64,000 nucleotides of DNA, from NCBI GenBank assembly GCA_033557465.1, contig CM066031.1, positions 1,665,882,800-1,665,946,799 on the forward strand, read 5' to 3'. The notes under the pieces are model-generated. The model saw only the letters and a program-made list of their open reading frames with translations. It was not told the DNA's origin and ran no database searches. Of this stretch, positions 22,870 through 34,740 are shown in pieces (position 1 is the stretch's first letter; every line of letters begins with the position of its first letter). The position numbers and the translations under genes were made by a program. Origin of the DNA: Ichthyophis bannanicus (Eukaryota; Chordata; Amphibia; Gymnophiona; Ichthyophiidae).

Positions 22870-23620
22870 GGAGAGAGCCAGCACTACCATTAGGCCAACT
22901 AGGTGGTTGCATTGAATGCCAGGTTTTGGAGGGCAGCACTGTAGCATCAAGCTCTGTCCTCCTCCAATCTCCTGCTCCCACACCCACCCTCACTACTGCA
23001 GCCATTGCTACTGCTGCTTCCAATGCCTTATTTCCCAGGTCCAGTAGCGACGGTACTGTAGCAATGAACAAGCGAGAGGGCAGACCTCAAGCTTCGCATG
23101 CTGTGCTCGAAAACTGCAGTGGACAAGAGTTCAGAAGCTTCCCTCCAGGCTGTGCTTCCGCTTCTTTTACTGCTTCATTGCTGTTGCTGCCGGACCCAGA
23201 AGATCTGGCAAGGCCGCGGCAGCAGCAGTAAGGGGGGCAGGAAGATTGACCATTGCCTAAGGAAGCCAGTGCACCATAGGGATCGTTCCAGAACCTTGCT
23301 ATCATAGGCCTAATTCTGGCCACTGGTATCACCATTGCACGGTGACTGGGACTTCAGTTTCCCAGCGACTGTGAGCATTGCCTCTGAAGCATCCTCAGAT
23401 GTCTTGGGGCGCAGAAGACTTGATCGTGCAATCAAACTCAGGTCCTCTCTGCCTGACCAGTGCACAGCACTGCCACCCAGCCATTCCACTGGCCCAAAGT
23501 ACAGTTTGAAATCATCCTTATTCAGAGCCCACAATGTATCAGGATATTGCAAATCCTCCTGGAGTGCACCATCATTAGTGGCAGGCATAGATAAAGACGG
23601 GTAGGCCTATTTTAGAAAGA
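22870..23620. other. Possible degraded DNA element plus unassigned sequence
   Basis: AGCCAGCACTACCATTAGGC near 22876 and the reverse complement of CATAGGCCTAATTCTGGCCA near 23305 resemble each other weakly and could be two ends of one element of about 440 bp. The interior has CTGCTGCTTCC/GGCAGCAGCAG-like complementarity. Evidence is weak. Confidence 0.3.
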
Positions 23621-23629
23621 TGTGGAGAT

Positions 23630-24160
23630 CAGAATTAATGGCAAGGTGGCAACGTTTATGCTTCCGATGGTATTTTAGAAAAGATTCCACTTAACATGGA
23701 GCCTTTTCTAAGATACAGATTTCAGAGGTGCAGGAGTGCACGTGTATCTGACAACACATGGAGCCGGAGGAGCAATTTTACAGTCCTACATGAAAATTAA
23801 CAATGGCAACTCAGCTCCTTCCATGTATGCCGACACTACACATGGAGGCTGGTATTTTGGAACGTCCATGTGAAGCTGCAAGTATTAATTTGTGCAAGGC
23901 ACCCATTTTGCAAATCTTTTGTAAAGGCTGACAATTATAGAGACCACTGTTTCTATCTAAGTTGAATTTGAAGTGAGAAATAAATAGGGTTATAAGCTCC
24001 TTAATCCCTCCTGTAAAGGACTGAGTAAAACGTGCGCTTTTTAAAAACCTATACATGGCATGGAGCAAATGTAAATCCCATTGTGCACAATTTTTGCCAT
24101 ACATGTGTATTGCCTATCTAAAATGGAGAAGATATGTGCAGATTTTTGACCCGCCCTGGC
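23630..24160. repeat. TTTTAGAAAAG-type hairpin MITE remnants
   Basis: TATTTTAGAAAAGATTCCAC and GAGCCTTTTCTAAGATA pair (23671-23716). Further debris (GGTATTTTGGAACGTCC, CATGTGTATTGCC) follows. Confidence 0.45.
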
Positions 24161-24164
24161 CATC

Positions 24165-24560
24165 ACCGCTGATTACTAATTCTGGATATTCAATGCCGGA
24201 GCCATATATGGCCCCCGGTATTTAATATTCCAGTAGCTGCACATCCCAGAAGCTAATCAGGCAGTGGCAATATTGAACCACAGCCCAGTAAGCTCCCATG
24301 GGTAAAGATAGACCAGTCCTTGCTGCGCCTATCTTTACCCACAGGTCACTAACCAGGCAGTGGCTCGATATTGCCGCTGCCTGGTTAGCGACAGGTGCCA
24401 CCTCTACGCCACCCCAGAATGCCCCCAGAACACCCCAATGCTAACCGCATAGCACTGGGGCATATAACAGCGGCACCCACTGAATATCGCGCTAACCAGC
24501 TTTGACACGGCTTGCAAGTCTGCAAACTGTGTAAATACCTTTGAATATCGGGCCCTAAGT
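24165..24560. repeat. ATATTCA-type hairpin MITE, copy 3
   Basis: Starts near GATTACTAATTCTGGATATT and ends TTTGAATATCGGGCCCTAAG. Internal inverted words: GGTAAAGATAGACCAGTCC and GCGCCTATCTTTACC; GGCAGTGGCAATATTG and CGATATTGCCGCTGCC. The right end, reversed, gives GCAGACTTGCAAGCCGTG, comparable with the left end of the 31.07 kb copy. Confidence 0.6.
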
Positions 24561-25544
24561 CCTTTCTAAAAAGACCTTTATACATGTATATGCCTGATGA
24601 TATAAATGTAAATCATGAATAAGGCTTCTAAAATAACCCCTTAGAAAACATGGTTCCTGGCAAAAATTTTCTTAAGAGAGGGCAAAATCTTTTTCCATTT
24701 TATAACTTAGCCCCCCCCCCCCCCTCCGCACTAACTACTATATGTGCCTTCTGACCATGACCAGCTCTGGTATGTTAAAAGGCAGATGTTGCATCTTACA
24801 GGGGCATACTTCCTCTGCAGATGATATAATATGTGGGGGGAGGGGGGAGGCTGCTGATACTCCCCACAGGTGCTCATTGCACCAGCCATATGTTAGTATG
24901 CTATCTCCATGGCATCGCTACCTGATTGCTACAGTACCTAGTTCATGCACATCCTACCATCATTGTAACCCCCCTGCTGTGTCATTGTTCATTATTTGGC
25001 TATTGAACACCATCAGGAGCCATGGTCTAGGGTGCCCTGGGTGGAGGAGCCACTGCACCTGCAGCCCTCATGACATTTGGTACTTGTATGTCAGCGGAGC
25101 CACTACCCAGGGCTCCCAAGGCATTATGCACTGCCTACCATCAGTGTCCCAGACAAAGTTATTGTCCACACGTGCCTGGGCATTGACAGTGGCGCCTGCA
25201 CAGTGGTCCTGTTCCACCTTCTCATGCCATCGCATTTACTATGACTGGGCACCCTGATGTGGCTGGCCTCTCTCACTGGCTCTACCTATGTGGCCCCCTC
25301 CTCTGGGTCCCAGGTTCTTGCTATGACTCCTCCCTCCACTGCCACTGCATGTGTTTGGTGATATTATGTCCTCTTATGCATTCCTTTGGCTCTCTCTTCC
25401 ACATCTGCCAACAGCTATACATAGCTCTCAGCCTATGCCCTGACTGCTGTGCTTATGGTGCTTCTTAGTACCACTCCATGATACTTCACTATACGTTTAA
25501 TGTATGCCACATGTGCCATCCTTTACATTCCTGCTGCAGCTCAT
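24561..25544. other. TG/CA-rich unassigned sequence
   Basis: A 171-codon open frame lies at 24742-25257 but its cysteine- and histidine-rich translation resembles no family I know and looks like translated low-CpG, CA-rich DNA. A C run occurs near 24711-24724 and a G run near 24835. Confidence 0.35.
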
Positions 25545-25830
25545 TTATTTAATTATTTAACATTTCTTATATACCATTGATATCAAGGCGGTTTACATTG
25601 AACAAACTGAAATTACATTGAACAGGGCATTATAACTTGGAGATAACTATTTTACAGGGAACATGGGCAATGGAGGGTTAAGTGGCTTGCCCAAGACCAC
25701 AAGGAGCACCTGTGGGACTAGAAACCCCAGTCCTTCCGGCCCAAGGTTGCTGTCCTCTAGTGGTATTTGAACCCCCAACCCTCCGGCCTGAGGTAACTTG
25801 CCCCACCCACTAGGTCAGTCCTCCCCATGC
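25545..25830 (-). mobile_element. CORE-type SINE, family X (full length)
   Basis: Left end TTTATTTAATTATTTAACAT, CTTATATACCATTGATATCA and GGCGGTTTACATTG is the reversed 3' tail. Then GGTTAAGTGGCTTGCCCAAG, and on the right the reversed head: B box GGGTTCAAATACC, A region TGACCTAGTGGGTGGGGC. It is the clearest complete copy here. Confidence 0.85.
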
Positions 25831-27200
25831 TGGAATTGATCCAGCCAGTGGAAAGTGCATCTTGAAAGACTCCATATCCCATAGCAAGCAGAACCTCCTC
25901 TAAAGGAGAGGTGGAATACATAAGCTTTAAGAACCACTCTTTTCAGAATGTCATCCCCTGCTATCCCAACATAGCTCTTTGGAGGTCCTGGGTGACAGGC
26001 CTTAATCTTGAGGGTCTGTCTTGCCCTGATGTTTTGGAGCTGTTTCATGTGGACATTGAGGATGCCATGACAACAGCCCACAGGCACATCTGCTGCCCAT
26101 CACCTATAACATCCTGGTAACCCACATACTTTGTGTGCCTAGTTAGTAGCAATCTTCTGTGGCTATGTACTATGCAGGCACATTATGGATGGTTTCACTC
26201 TGATGTGGTTCTGTGTGCCTGTACTACCTGCACCTATGTGACCATTGTGATCTGCATGCACCTTGTCCTGGTGGATGGGGCCTTGTATGCACATGCCATT
26301 TGCAAATAGCAGTATAGCAAATGTTTAATAAACTATCTGCATATGTCACAACCTACACATACTTACACCCTTGCCATGTGTCACCCCCATCCATCTGGTG
26401 CCTTTTACTGAATAGCTTATCCTGTTATGGCATGGGTCATGCCAGTAGTTTTGTGTGTGTGTGTGTGTGTGAGTATGGATATGTGTGGGGTGGATGGCTG
26501 CTCTTTGGCAGGCTGCAGATGTGTTCATGGTAGGGCCCTCATATCTGGAACAGTGGCATTGGGTGTGCTGGGAACATCTGCTCCCTTGTGCACCTTCCTC
26601 AGTGACTATTTTGGACACTCAATGGTTATAGCCACCCAGTCACCAGCCTTGTGACTCCTGTCCTGTCTGTGGACTTCATAGCACTTATTGCTTTGCCATT
26701 GCTCTGTTTACCTGGTTTGTATGTGTGTGCCCACTGTCCCTACCAGGCACTCTCTGTGCTTCTGCATGGCTGTGTATATGAAACTGCACAGATCTAATGC
26801 ATTGCTTTGACTGCTGCTGTTCTTTACATACCCTCAGAAGATAATGCCCTGGGTGACTTTCCCATCTTGTCTGATGTTTGGGCCAGGCCTGCCTACTGTA
26901 CTTCCCTACCTGCACACTGGGTGTCTCAGCAGTTAGTTGTCTCCCTGTGAGATGTGTGTATGTTGCACAATGGTTGACCTCCTGGCTAGGACATGCAGAT
27001 GGTTTCCCAGAATCTCCTTGCTGGAGTGTGTGGGTGGCCTGTACCATCCTGGTGGGTACAGGACCTCCTCATTCGCTATTACCAGCCTGCAGAGCAAGAC
27101 TGTACCAAGTCTGTGTGACTAACAAATCTGGTGCCCCATCCACCCAGCCATGTTCAGTAACTCACTCTTTTTGAGTTTCCTTGAAGCCCAGTGAAGATGT
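25831..27200. other. TG/CA-rich unassigned sequence
   Basis: Same texture as 43-64 kb. A (TG)n tract is at about 26447-26472. Short open frames on both strands show no domain. No transposase or Myb motif was found in six-frame reading. Confidence 0.4.
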
Positions 27201-27550
27201 CAGCGCCCCTTCTGTACTTGCACCCTGTCTGGCCTCACTGCTTGCACAGCCCTGGGAACGGCCCTGCTGCACAGCATAAGGTTTCTGCTCTTGGAAAGTT
27301 TGGCTGGCATGTAATTGCCATCCTGCTTTCCTGTGCTTCACTGCACAGGCCATGATTCATATACAGATGTTCCATACCAGGGAGGACGGGGCAGATGCAC
27401 ACATACAAGTCTCACAGGCACATGTATGCTGCTGGGGCTGATCGTGCACATGCAGATTCCCAAGAAGAAAAAAATGTGCATGTGCATCTTTGTTTTGGTA
27501 CGGAGATGCATATCGCCGCAGTCGTTGAACTCTATGGAAACTACGTTTCT
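27201..27550. other. No recognised feature
   Basis: Continuation of the TG/CA-rich texture, grading into AT-rich DNA near 27500. Confidence 0.35.
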
Positions 27551-27620
27551 GTTTCTTAGCGCATTTAATATACCACCTTTCTGAAAAAACAAAGCGGTTT
27601 ACAATAGAACAATGTCAAAT
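27551..27620 (-). mobile_element. SINE family X tail fragment
   Basis: TTTAATATACCACCTTTCTG and AAAGCGGTTTACAATAG match the reversed 3' tail at 25550-25600. The body and tRNA head are missing. Confidence 0.5.
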
Positions 27621-27679
27621 AGAAAGAAAGGAACTCCATCACTGAATCATACAGAAATAGAAGAGAAGACACATCACAC

Positions 27680-27810
27680 GCGTGTGCAAATTGCTATTGC
27701 CATATTTGTTCTTAAACCTGTATATTCAGGGACGGAATATGCCAATTTTAGAAGGCCTGTGCATGCGTACGACGCCTTTTCTAAAATTGCCATAGGTTTT
27801 CACATATTTT
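27680..27810. repeat. TTTTAGAA-type hairpin MITE
   Basis: GCCAATTTTAGAAGGCC and GACGCCTTTTCTAAAATTGCC (27743-27790) pair across a GC-rich loop. Outer arms were not resolved. Confidence 0.45.
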
Positions 27811-27964
27811 GCCTTGCACGTCTCTGCTATCGCCTAAGTGGCAGATGGTCCATACCTCTTATTCAGTATTTATTGAAAGTGGGGTGCCCTGAATCAGACA
27901 GTTTTATGATTTTAATAGTAATGTTAAGTATTTATATGTATGTCTGTTATGATACTGATTGTGT

Positions 27965-28330
27965 GGGGTCATATTCAAAGAGATTAATGCTAACCATTTA
28001 GTGTCAGGGTGTTCCGGGGATAGCATGGTGGCAACACCCACAATTAGCAGGTCAGCGCAAATATTCAGCCACTGACCGGCTAACTTAAACCAGGTGGTCA
28101 GGACAAATAAAAGATGTCCTAACTTTAGCTGGTTTAGTTATTCGGCCAGTGGCTGAATCTCGTCACTGACCGGATAGCTAAATTGCTATCCAGGAAAACC
28201 AGATATACAGTGTCGCTGGCCGCATATGGCCCCAGAACTGAAAATCCAGGCATTATTTACAGTGGCAATGGCCAGCTGCGTTAATCATGCTGGCCACTGC
28301 TACTGAATATGCCCCCCCCCCCCCTTTAGG
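27965..28330. repeat. ATATTCA-type hairpin MITE, copy 4
   Basis: GGTCATATTCAAAGAGATTA at the left; repeated CAGTGGCTGAATCTCG, CACTGACCGG and GCTATCC words inside; ends near CACTGCTACTGAATATGCC followed by a C run (about 28311-28324). Confidence 0.55.
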
Positions 28331-29140
28331 TTTTATGGGAAACCAATGAGGACGTTCGTTTAGTTAAATAAATATAATAAGTATTCTTTGAAAGCAACAA
28401 ACTTCCCTTGCACCATATCACCATTGATCACATACACCTTTCCCCCCCTTTAAATTGAGAGGAGAATGGAAAATTAATACTAGAGAAAAAAGAGGCACCT
28501 TCTGGATTTAGAAATTAAATTATTCAAAACCGAAAGCTCTTAATGAAGATTATGAGGTGGCAGAGAGAGAAACTTTGCGTGAAAAAGATTCAGGTTTGAA
28601 TTTCTATTGATTACATTACATATCAAAAAGATTTTTTAAGGAATTTATTTATGTAACTTCTCACAAGGTTAGAACAAGTTCGGAACTATTTAATATGGGT
28701 AAATTCCTATGTTGGTGACACCTAATGAGGGCATTATGCTGAAACATACAGGAGCTTGCTACTTGAAGTCATGAATTAAAGATTTTTATTTTGCATAATG
28801 TACAAGAGTGAATCTTTAAGACTGCTGTGGCAGTGCAGATTTCTGAAATTTGCACCCATATTTAGCAATAAGACTTAACCTCATTCATCAGCTACACAAC
28901 CCAGGCTTTGCTGAAGTTTTCTCACTAAAACTTGCACAAATAAGCAGAAAAAAACTCTAGTCTTTGGCGCAAGCATTTGCCTATTTTGAAACTGGTTGTT
29001 AAAATGGTTAGTTTTTCCCGTCCTGGTAAACTGTATATGCAGGGGCTGATGGGTCCGTTTAGTTCGCCTAAGATCTGGGCACTTTAGGGAGTGGCTTAAT
29101 GAATTTAGAAACTAAGGATGAAGCCGAGTATAAAGAAGCA
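28331..29140. other. No recognised feature
   Basis: AT-rich. GATGAGGGCATTATGCTGAAAC near 28725 resembles the 'cct-gatgaa...gaaac' word found at the ends of some vertebrate retroelements, but it is isolated. No gene recognised. Confidence 0.35.
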
Positions 29141-29410
29141 AAGGAGGTTGTTTTAAAAGGCTTAATCATGATGTAGGATGTCTAAAGACATGCACATGGA
29201 CATCCCCGCAGTCATTCTACACATGAAGTTTAGAGACGTCTCTGGGGCAGGGATGTCCAAGTAGATAAGGTAGCATGGTGGAGGCGCTCTGGACTTACAT
29301 GTCTCCGTTCGATTTCAGGAATGACAGGGACCTCTGCGGGCACGTCCACCTTTATACCTGCTGCAGGCACGAATAGGCATCATCAAAGCGCTTGTTTTGA
29401 CCTTAAAACA
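29140..29410. repeat. Hairpin MITE remnant (GACGTC type)
   Basis: TTTTAAAAGGCTTAATCATG on the left and, at the right, CATCAAAGCGCTTGTTTTGACC. GGATGTCTAAAGACATGC and GAGACGTCTCTGGGGC give local palindromes. Confidence 0.4.
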
Positions 29411-29515
29411 TCCAGAGAGTGAGAAGATGGAGAATTAAGTGACTAGTCTAAGATCACAAGGACTCACACTAGGCCAGCCTGCTCCCAACCCACTACCTTT
29501 ACCATTATGCTGTTA
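29411..29515 (-). mobile_element. CORE-type SINE, family X fragment
   Basis: GAGAATTAAGTGACTAGTCT, AGATCACAAGGACTCACACT and CCACTACCTTTACCATTATG match the body and reversed tRNA-head region of family X with strong divergence. Confidence 0.5.
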
Positions 29516-30139
29516 GACATTCACATCCTGAGGCGCTATTCCGGGGACATCTACTTAGATGTCTTTATAGACGTCCATATCAGGCATGTCCACATTTCTG
29601 AAATAATGCCCAAACATGCATGTGCCTGTGGTTTTTTCGAGACATTGTGGCTTTCACGTCCCAGATCGCACTTGGACGTCCCACTGTAAAATGTGCCTTA
29701 AACTGTTCATACCTGATTTTTCCATCGCAACTCCTTTGTAATTGTTTCAGACCTTATGCTTTACTTTTTGTTCTTTCTGTTGCTACAAAATATTAGTGAC
29801 TCATTTGAGACTCTCTGCATGGATATCTCGTTAAGACAGCTGCATGTTGGATCTGGTCAAATTAGCAAGTCAAAATAAATGTTCCTAATATGTAAATTTC
29901 CATGAAAAGAAAGATACAAACTTGGTTGCTTCTGGGTTATTTTTCTGGATGAGGTTCTCTTTTGCATTCTCACTTCCAGTTCTTCTCCATTTGTTTTGTT
30001 TCGCCTTGTCCCTTTTTGTTTCAACAAAGTGTTTTAATTCTGTTCCTACTATTTTTCTACCTTCTCCTTCCCTCTATCTCTCATTTAAACTAGAATTTGT
30101 TGTGCCTCTTTCCCTGTGTTCTGCATTTTAATAACATGC
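29516..30139. other. Hairpin-repeat debris then AT-rich sequence
   Basis: 29520-29700 holds more GACGTCC hairpin words. 29700-30139 is T-rich with no recognised element. Confidence 0.35.
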
Positions 30140-30147
30140 TGGACAGG

Positions 30148-30528
30148 CAGGGCCGGCCCAAGGGTTTCTGCCGCACCATGCAGAAACCCTGGCCACGCCA
30201 TGCCAAGCTGTCCGTGCTGCCACCCCCGCTGCCACCAATTCCATCTTGGGATGGAGGCAGGCAGTGGCAGCAGCAGAACTTTAAAAGTGGCGGCTTTGTG
30301 TTGCCGCTTTATTGCCCGCAGAAGGCCATGTGCTACAGCACACATAGCCTACCGCTTCTGACCATTCTCCAACAGTAAGTTACGTCGGAGGGGGATCAGA
30401 AGTGACAGGTCATGTATGCTGAAGTACCTGGCCTGCCGCAGGCAACAAAGGGGCGACAAAAAAGCCGCCCACTTAGGTCGGCAGCCCTAGGCAGCCACCT
30501 AGCTCTCTTAGTGGATGGGCCGGCCCTG
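30148..30528. mobile_element. Non-autonomous hAT element (copy 3), 381 bp
   Basis: Left terminus CAGGGCCGGCCCAAGGG and right terminus, reversed, CAGGGCCGGCCCATCC. Eight-base flanks TGGACAGG (30140-30147) and TGGACAGA (30529-30536) match at 7 of 8. An interior foldback pairs about 30324-30370 with about 30386-30432 (CATGTGCTACAGCAC / reversed CAGGTACTTCAGCAT; CGCTTCTGACCATTCTCC / reversed CACTTCTGATCCCCCTCC). No coding capacity. Same terminal family as copies at 4041 and 35261. Confidence 0.85.
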
Positions 30529-30536
30529 TGGACAGA

Positions 30537-31065
30537 TTAGCCCCCAAAGGTCTCTCTAATAGGAAGGTAAGGCCCCTTTGCCTTAGGCAAAATCTGTTCC
30601 CTCACCCAGAGAATGATGCAGTCCAGGGCACACCTCTGGGTTAAATCATGTGCATCTTGCCAGCAAGATCCTGAGAGAAATCTATAGACTTCTCCAGGTG
30701 AATGGAAGCGAGAGGGGCTGCAGTACTCCCTTGATAGAAGGACAGCTGAAAAATCTAGAAACTCTGGGGATTCGACATGACCCCCTAGTCCTCCTTTTCT
30801 AAATAAACCCTGTTCACAACCTGCGGCCCTAATGCATTGGATCGACAGTGGGAGAAACCGTATGAAGTCCAGTGGATCAAGTTACTAGCACCTTGAATCA
30901 CAATTTCATGGGATCAGTGAGTAGCAGGTACTTGGGGGTCGGCCTCCCGGATCTACCTGTGATCATGCTCCCATGGCAGGGGAGTGAAAGTCTCCTGGGT
31001 TAATATTCAAACTTGGTGGCAAACCCTCTTTTAAAACACCAGCCAAGCTGTTTAAAAAAATTACA
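30537..31065. other. No recognised feature
   Basis: Mixed composition without coding signal or recognised repeat. Confidence 0.35.
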
Positions 31066-31067
31066 GG

Positions 31068-31335
31068 GAGGGATATTCAAAGGCATTTACACGGTTTGCA
31101 GACCTGCAACCCATGTAAATGCAGCTCCCTGGGATACTCAGCAGCACGTGGTATTGAATATCCAGCCGCTTTAAGTGTGCTGGCTGCCCCTGCTGAAAAT
31201 CCCCCCTCCTCCCCACGTATTCAGTAATGCAATACGGAGAGAGGTGGCGCTGGATATACATGGAGAGCACTTGCTGTTGGTAGCTAAATATATATTACAA
31301 TAATATTCAGCTGTTACCTGTATAACTAAGTGGTT
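31068..31335. repeat. ATATTCA-type hairpin MITE, copy 5
   Basis: Left end GGGATATTCAAAGGCATTTA followed by CACGGTTTGCAGACCTGCAA, which reads as the same end as the reversed right end of copy 3 (24.5 kb). GTATTGAATATCCAGCCG and AATATTCAGCTG are internal or right-end words. Confidence 0.6.
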
Positions 31336-32690
31336 TAAATTGGGAGAGCCATAGTGCTGGCCTAAATTAAACTGCTTAGTTCTATGGGCAGCAGCTGACT
31401 ATCACCACGATACGTATACTTAAGCGGCACATACTCAGGAAGCGTACTTTTATAACACCCACATAGTCCGCACGCGTTACCATGTACTCCTATTTTAGAA
31501 AGTGAAACATGCATATATTTTACTTTATAAAATAGAGGCGCACTCATGTGCCTTAACCTAACTGTGGCAATTGCGCCTGCCCTAGAACTGGCCTAGGTGC
31601 CCACAGCTAGATTTGCAGAATGTGCGTGGAAGTTATAGCGTTCTATAACTTACATGCATAAATCAAGGCCTTGCCTGTATTCCGCCCCCATGCACATCTC
31701 ATGGAAATATATGCGCAATGGGATCTCTGCGTGTGCTTACAGAATAGCATCTACCCAAAACATGCACGTATGTTCCCAGATACATGTTTAAGTTCCTGAA
31801 AATAGGGACTTGAATGCATAAATTGTGCATAACTTTCCATGCGCCCCTTATTAAATCAGCCTCTAAATGCATTCACACGGACCTTACATGCAAACACTTA
31901 TACCTGCCTCCAAGCAGATGTAAATATCCATGGCTTAATTTCACCCCTGATTCCAGCTGTTTTGGTCAGGTAATTTTATAAAGACATGTGACGGCACATT
32001 TTAGAAATGGCATCTAAGTGCAGTCTGAGATATCCAGGTCAAAACGTTTTTACAACCGCCATCCACATGCAGGTTCTGACCCGATTTCAGAAGCATCCAT
32101 ATGCCAGAAATGTACAGCAGCAGACCCATAAAACCATCTGATAAAAGGTTGGGGCAGGGACATCTAACTCATTCTGAATGCAGGTCACTGTCTTCTATTT
32201 TGCAAGGTGGAGACGTGCATTAGTATGCCGACCAGTAAACAAGTGCCTGCATTTACCTTCCGTTTACTTTTTCATCGTGAAAAGTATCATGGCTATTAGA
32301 GTGCCCTTTTCTCAGCTCCCTCCTGGTATTTTGGTGGCAGAATAAGAGCTTTTCTGATGCCTACTCATGCCCTGGAGCAGGAATAGACATGGGCATTACC
32401 ACTGGAGCATGGTGACATGTTCGCCATTTTGGAAATCAGGAACGCATCTTTAACTTTACTGGAATGCCCCCAAAAACCTTTCTGTCACACTCCTATGCAA
32501 CATGGATATTCTTGTACTGGGGACATCTATAGAACCAGTTTCTAAAATGGCTCCGGAGATGTCTCTGTTGTTTGCATATCTACCTGCAATTTTTGGATGT
32601 CCATCTCACAAGCAAAGCTCCTAAAATGACCGCCATAGACACTTATGTATCTTTATTAAATAGGCTGTTAACAGGTGCGCAACTGGCCCT
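31336..32690. repeat. Cluster of TTTATAAA/TTTAGAAA hairpin MITE remnants
   Basis: Words such as TTTTATAACACCCACATAG, TTTATAAAATAGAGGCGC, GTTCTATAACTTACATGC, AATTTTATAAAGACATGTG, TTTTAGAAATGGC and TTCTAAAATGGCTCC follow one another. Several diverged copies lie in tandem or nested. No gene recognised. Confidence 0.45.
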
Positions 32691-32699
32691 CATACATAG

Positions 32700-33295
32700 T
32701 TGGTCTATTATAATATTACCAAGGGGATAAATGTACAAGGAGCTGGCCAAGAAAATAGGGAGTAGATGGTGGTGAGACATCCAGGCAGCAATGACAGATA
32801 TGTAGGTAGAGATCTGGACTTAGATTGCCAGAGAGATTTCAGGTGTAGAGAGGTAGATCTGAGAATCATCAGCATAAAGATGGTACTAAAAACTATGGGA
32901 CGAGATGAGCGCACCAAGAGATTGGGTATAGAGAGAGAAAAGGACTGGGCCCAAGACAGACCCTTGGGTTACAATAACTGAGAGCGGGATAGCAGTGGAG
33001 GAGGATCCACCAACACAAACGCTGAAAGTGCAATGGGAGAGAAAAGAAGAGAACCAGGATAGCACAGAGTTCTTAAAAACAAGCAAGGTATTGAGGAGAA
33101 GGTGATGGTCAACAATGTCAAGAGCGGCAAAAAGGTCAAAAAGGATGAGGATCGAGTAAAAGCCCTTGGATTTTGCCAGGAGACTTTGGCAAGAGCTGTT
33201 TCAATAGAATGTAAAGGACGAAAGCCAGATTGCAGTGGATCCAGAAGGACTGGAGAGAGGCTGTTGCTAAAAGTTCAAAACTTGAATTAATCCCA
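32700..33295 (-). mobile_element. L2-like LINE, RT remnant
   Basis: Reading down from 33290 the minus strand gives [60 protein letters not shown] and, after a frame change, HLYADDSQIYLSTPEISLAI with the YADD box near 32875. The LSAAFDTVDH / QGSVLGPLLFSLY / YADD.Q.Y combination is characteristic of L2-group RTs and differs from the CR1-like copies here. The 5' and 3' limits are approximate. Confidence 0.75.
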
Positions 33296-34280
33296 CTGGA
33301 AAGTCCGCCTTAAAGTCAAGAGGTACAGGGGAAAGGTGTAGAAAACTTGTTCAACCTGACCAGGCATGTTAACTACAGAAAGGGAAAACTAGAACGTGTG
33401 AAATGACTTTTGTATGGACAAAGTAGAGAGTAAATTGTATCCCCCCAACAGCAGCTCAACATAACTTCTTTTTACCCTGATGGAGAAATGAAATCATGCA
33501 ACTGTACTTAGCATTTAAGCCAATCGCCAGCTACAAGAAGAAAAATCAGATGGTCAACTAAATTTTAGAATATCCTCAGCAATCTGTTCCTTTCTCCATC
33601 CCATTCTTCCTTCACACTTTTTTCCTTCTCCTTTACATCCCTCTTCCTCTCATCCTGGTCTGTTACTTCCCTTTCCTCTTCCCACCTCTTTTATCTCGTC
33701 CTTTCCTGCCACAGTGGCTATAGCAACAAACTGCTAATCCTTCCAGTGGTAAGAAGATGAGCAGAATTCCCGTCCGTTTCTCAAAACTTGCCGATTTTAG
33801 GTGGGGTATGAAGTGGGATGTCCTCCTTCCCTCCCTTTCTGCCCCCCTCTTTCTGAAGTGATTATATCAAAGGCTACCAGTCCTCTCTGGAATAGGAGGG
33901 CAGCAACAGTATCAACAACACAGGAGATGCATACTCTCCATCTCTCTCCCCTTCCTTTGGTGGAATTCTTTGGAAGCAGTTCCTTCCGGAATAAGGAGAG
34001 GAGTTGGATCCTCGCCCTCTGGTGTGTTGATTGACTGCAGTCTTTCAGGTGTGAAGGGAGATAAGATTTACATGTGACCCTTCCAAAGGGCGGTAATGAG
34101 CGTTTGGAGATAAATAAATGCAGGACCGGCATAACTATTGAGCAAACTAGGTTGTTACTTGAGGCAGCACCTTCTGAAAGGAGTGGCAAAGAACAGCTGA
34201 ATTCAAAGTAAAATAAATCCTGACAGCCACACAAACTCAGAAAACCATCAGCTTGTGCTTTTAACTGTTTAATATTTAGA
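33296..34280. other. No recognised feature
   Basis: A pyrimidine-rich stretch at 33590-33850. A 173-codon minus-strand frame (34318-33797) has no recognisable domain and overlaps a plus-strand frame; I treat both as chance. Confidence 0.4.
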
Positions 34281-34740
34281 GGTACGGTGGGGAATTTTAC
34301 GAACCAGCATGTAGTCAATGCAGATTTTCCATGCTCACTTTATACCTATTTGATAAAGTCAAATATGTTCATACTCGACTTCATAAAATAGAGCATAAGG
34401 GTGAAAGTATGCACATATGTTAAAGTGTAATCACTTACACCAACCCTAAAACTAGTGTAAATGATCATGCCTACTTTTTGCAAATATGTACATAAATGAT
34501 ATAATCTATGCACTTAATTTCTCATGTGCCCACGCTCTTCCCAAACTCTGCTCATGTCCATACCCACAGTGCAAGTAGATATTTTAGAATAAGTCATTTA
34601 CACGCATAAGTTGACGCTTCTGCACATAAATGACTAAAAGGCCATAATGTACATGTATGCAATCCCTGTGATAATTTTTATAAAAGCCATTTTACACATA
34701 GAAAATGTGTATAAAATTAGCCCCAAAATGTATATCTTTT
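34281..34740. repeat. TTTATAAA-type hairpin MITE remnants
   Basis: GGGGAATTTTACGAACCAGC, CATAAAATAGAGCATAAGGG, ATATTTTAGAATAAGTC and TTTTATAAAAGCCATTTTAC are family words. Ends were not resolved. Confidence 0.4.

Noticed and set aside
24742..25257. 171-aa open frame
   Set aside because: No domain, odd Cys/His/Ser-rich composition expected from TG/CA-rich DNA, no splice or repeat context.
32766..33290. Plus-strand open frames at 32766 and 33102 as genes
   Set aside because: They are antisense shadows of the L2-like RT on the minus strand.
33797..34318. 173-aa minus-strand open frame
   Set aside because: Pyrimidine-rich low-complexity DNA underlies it; no domain seen.
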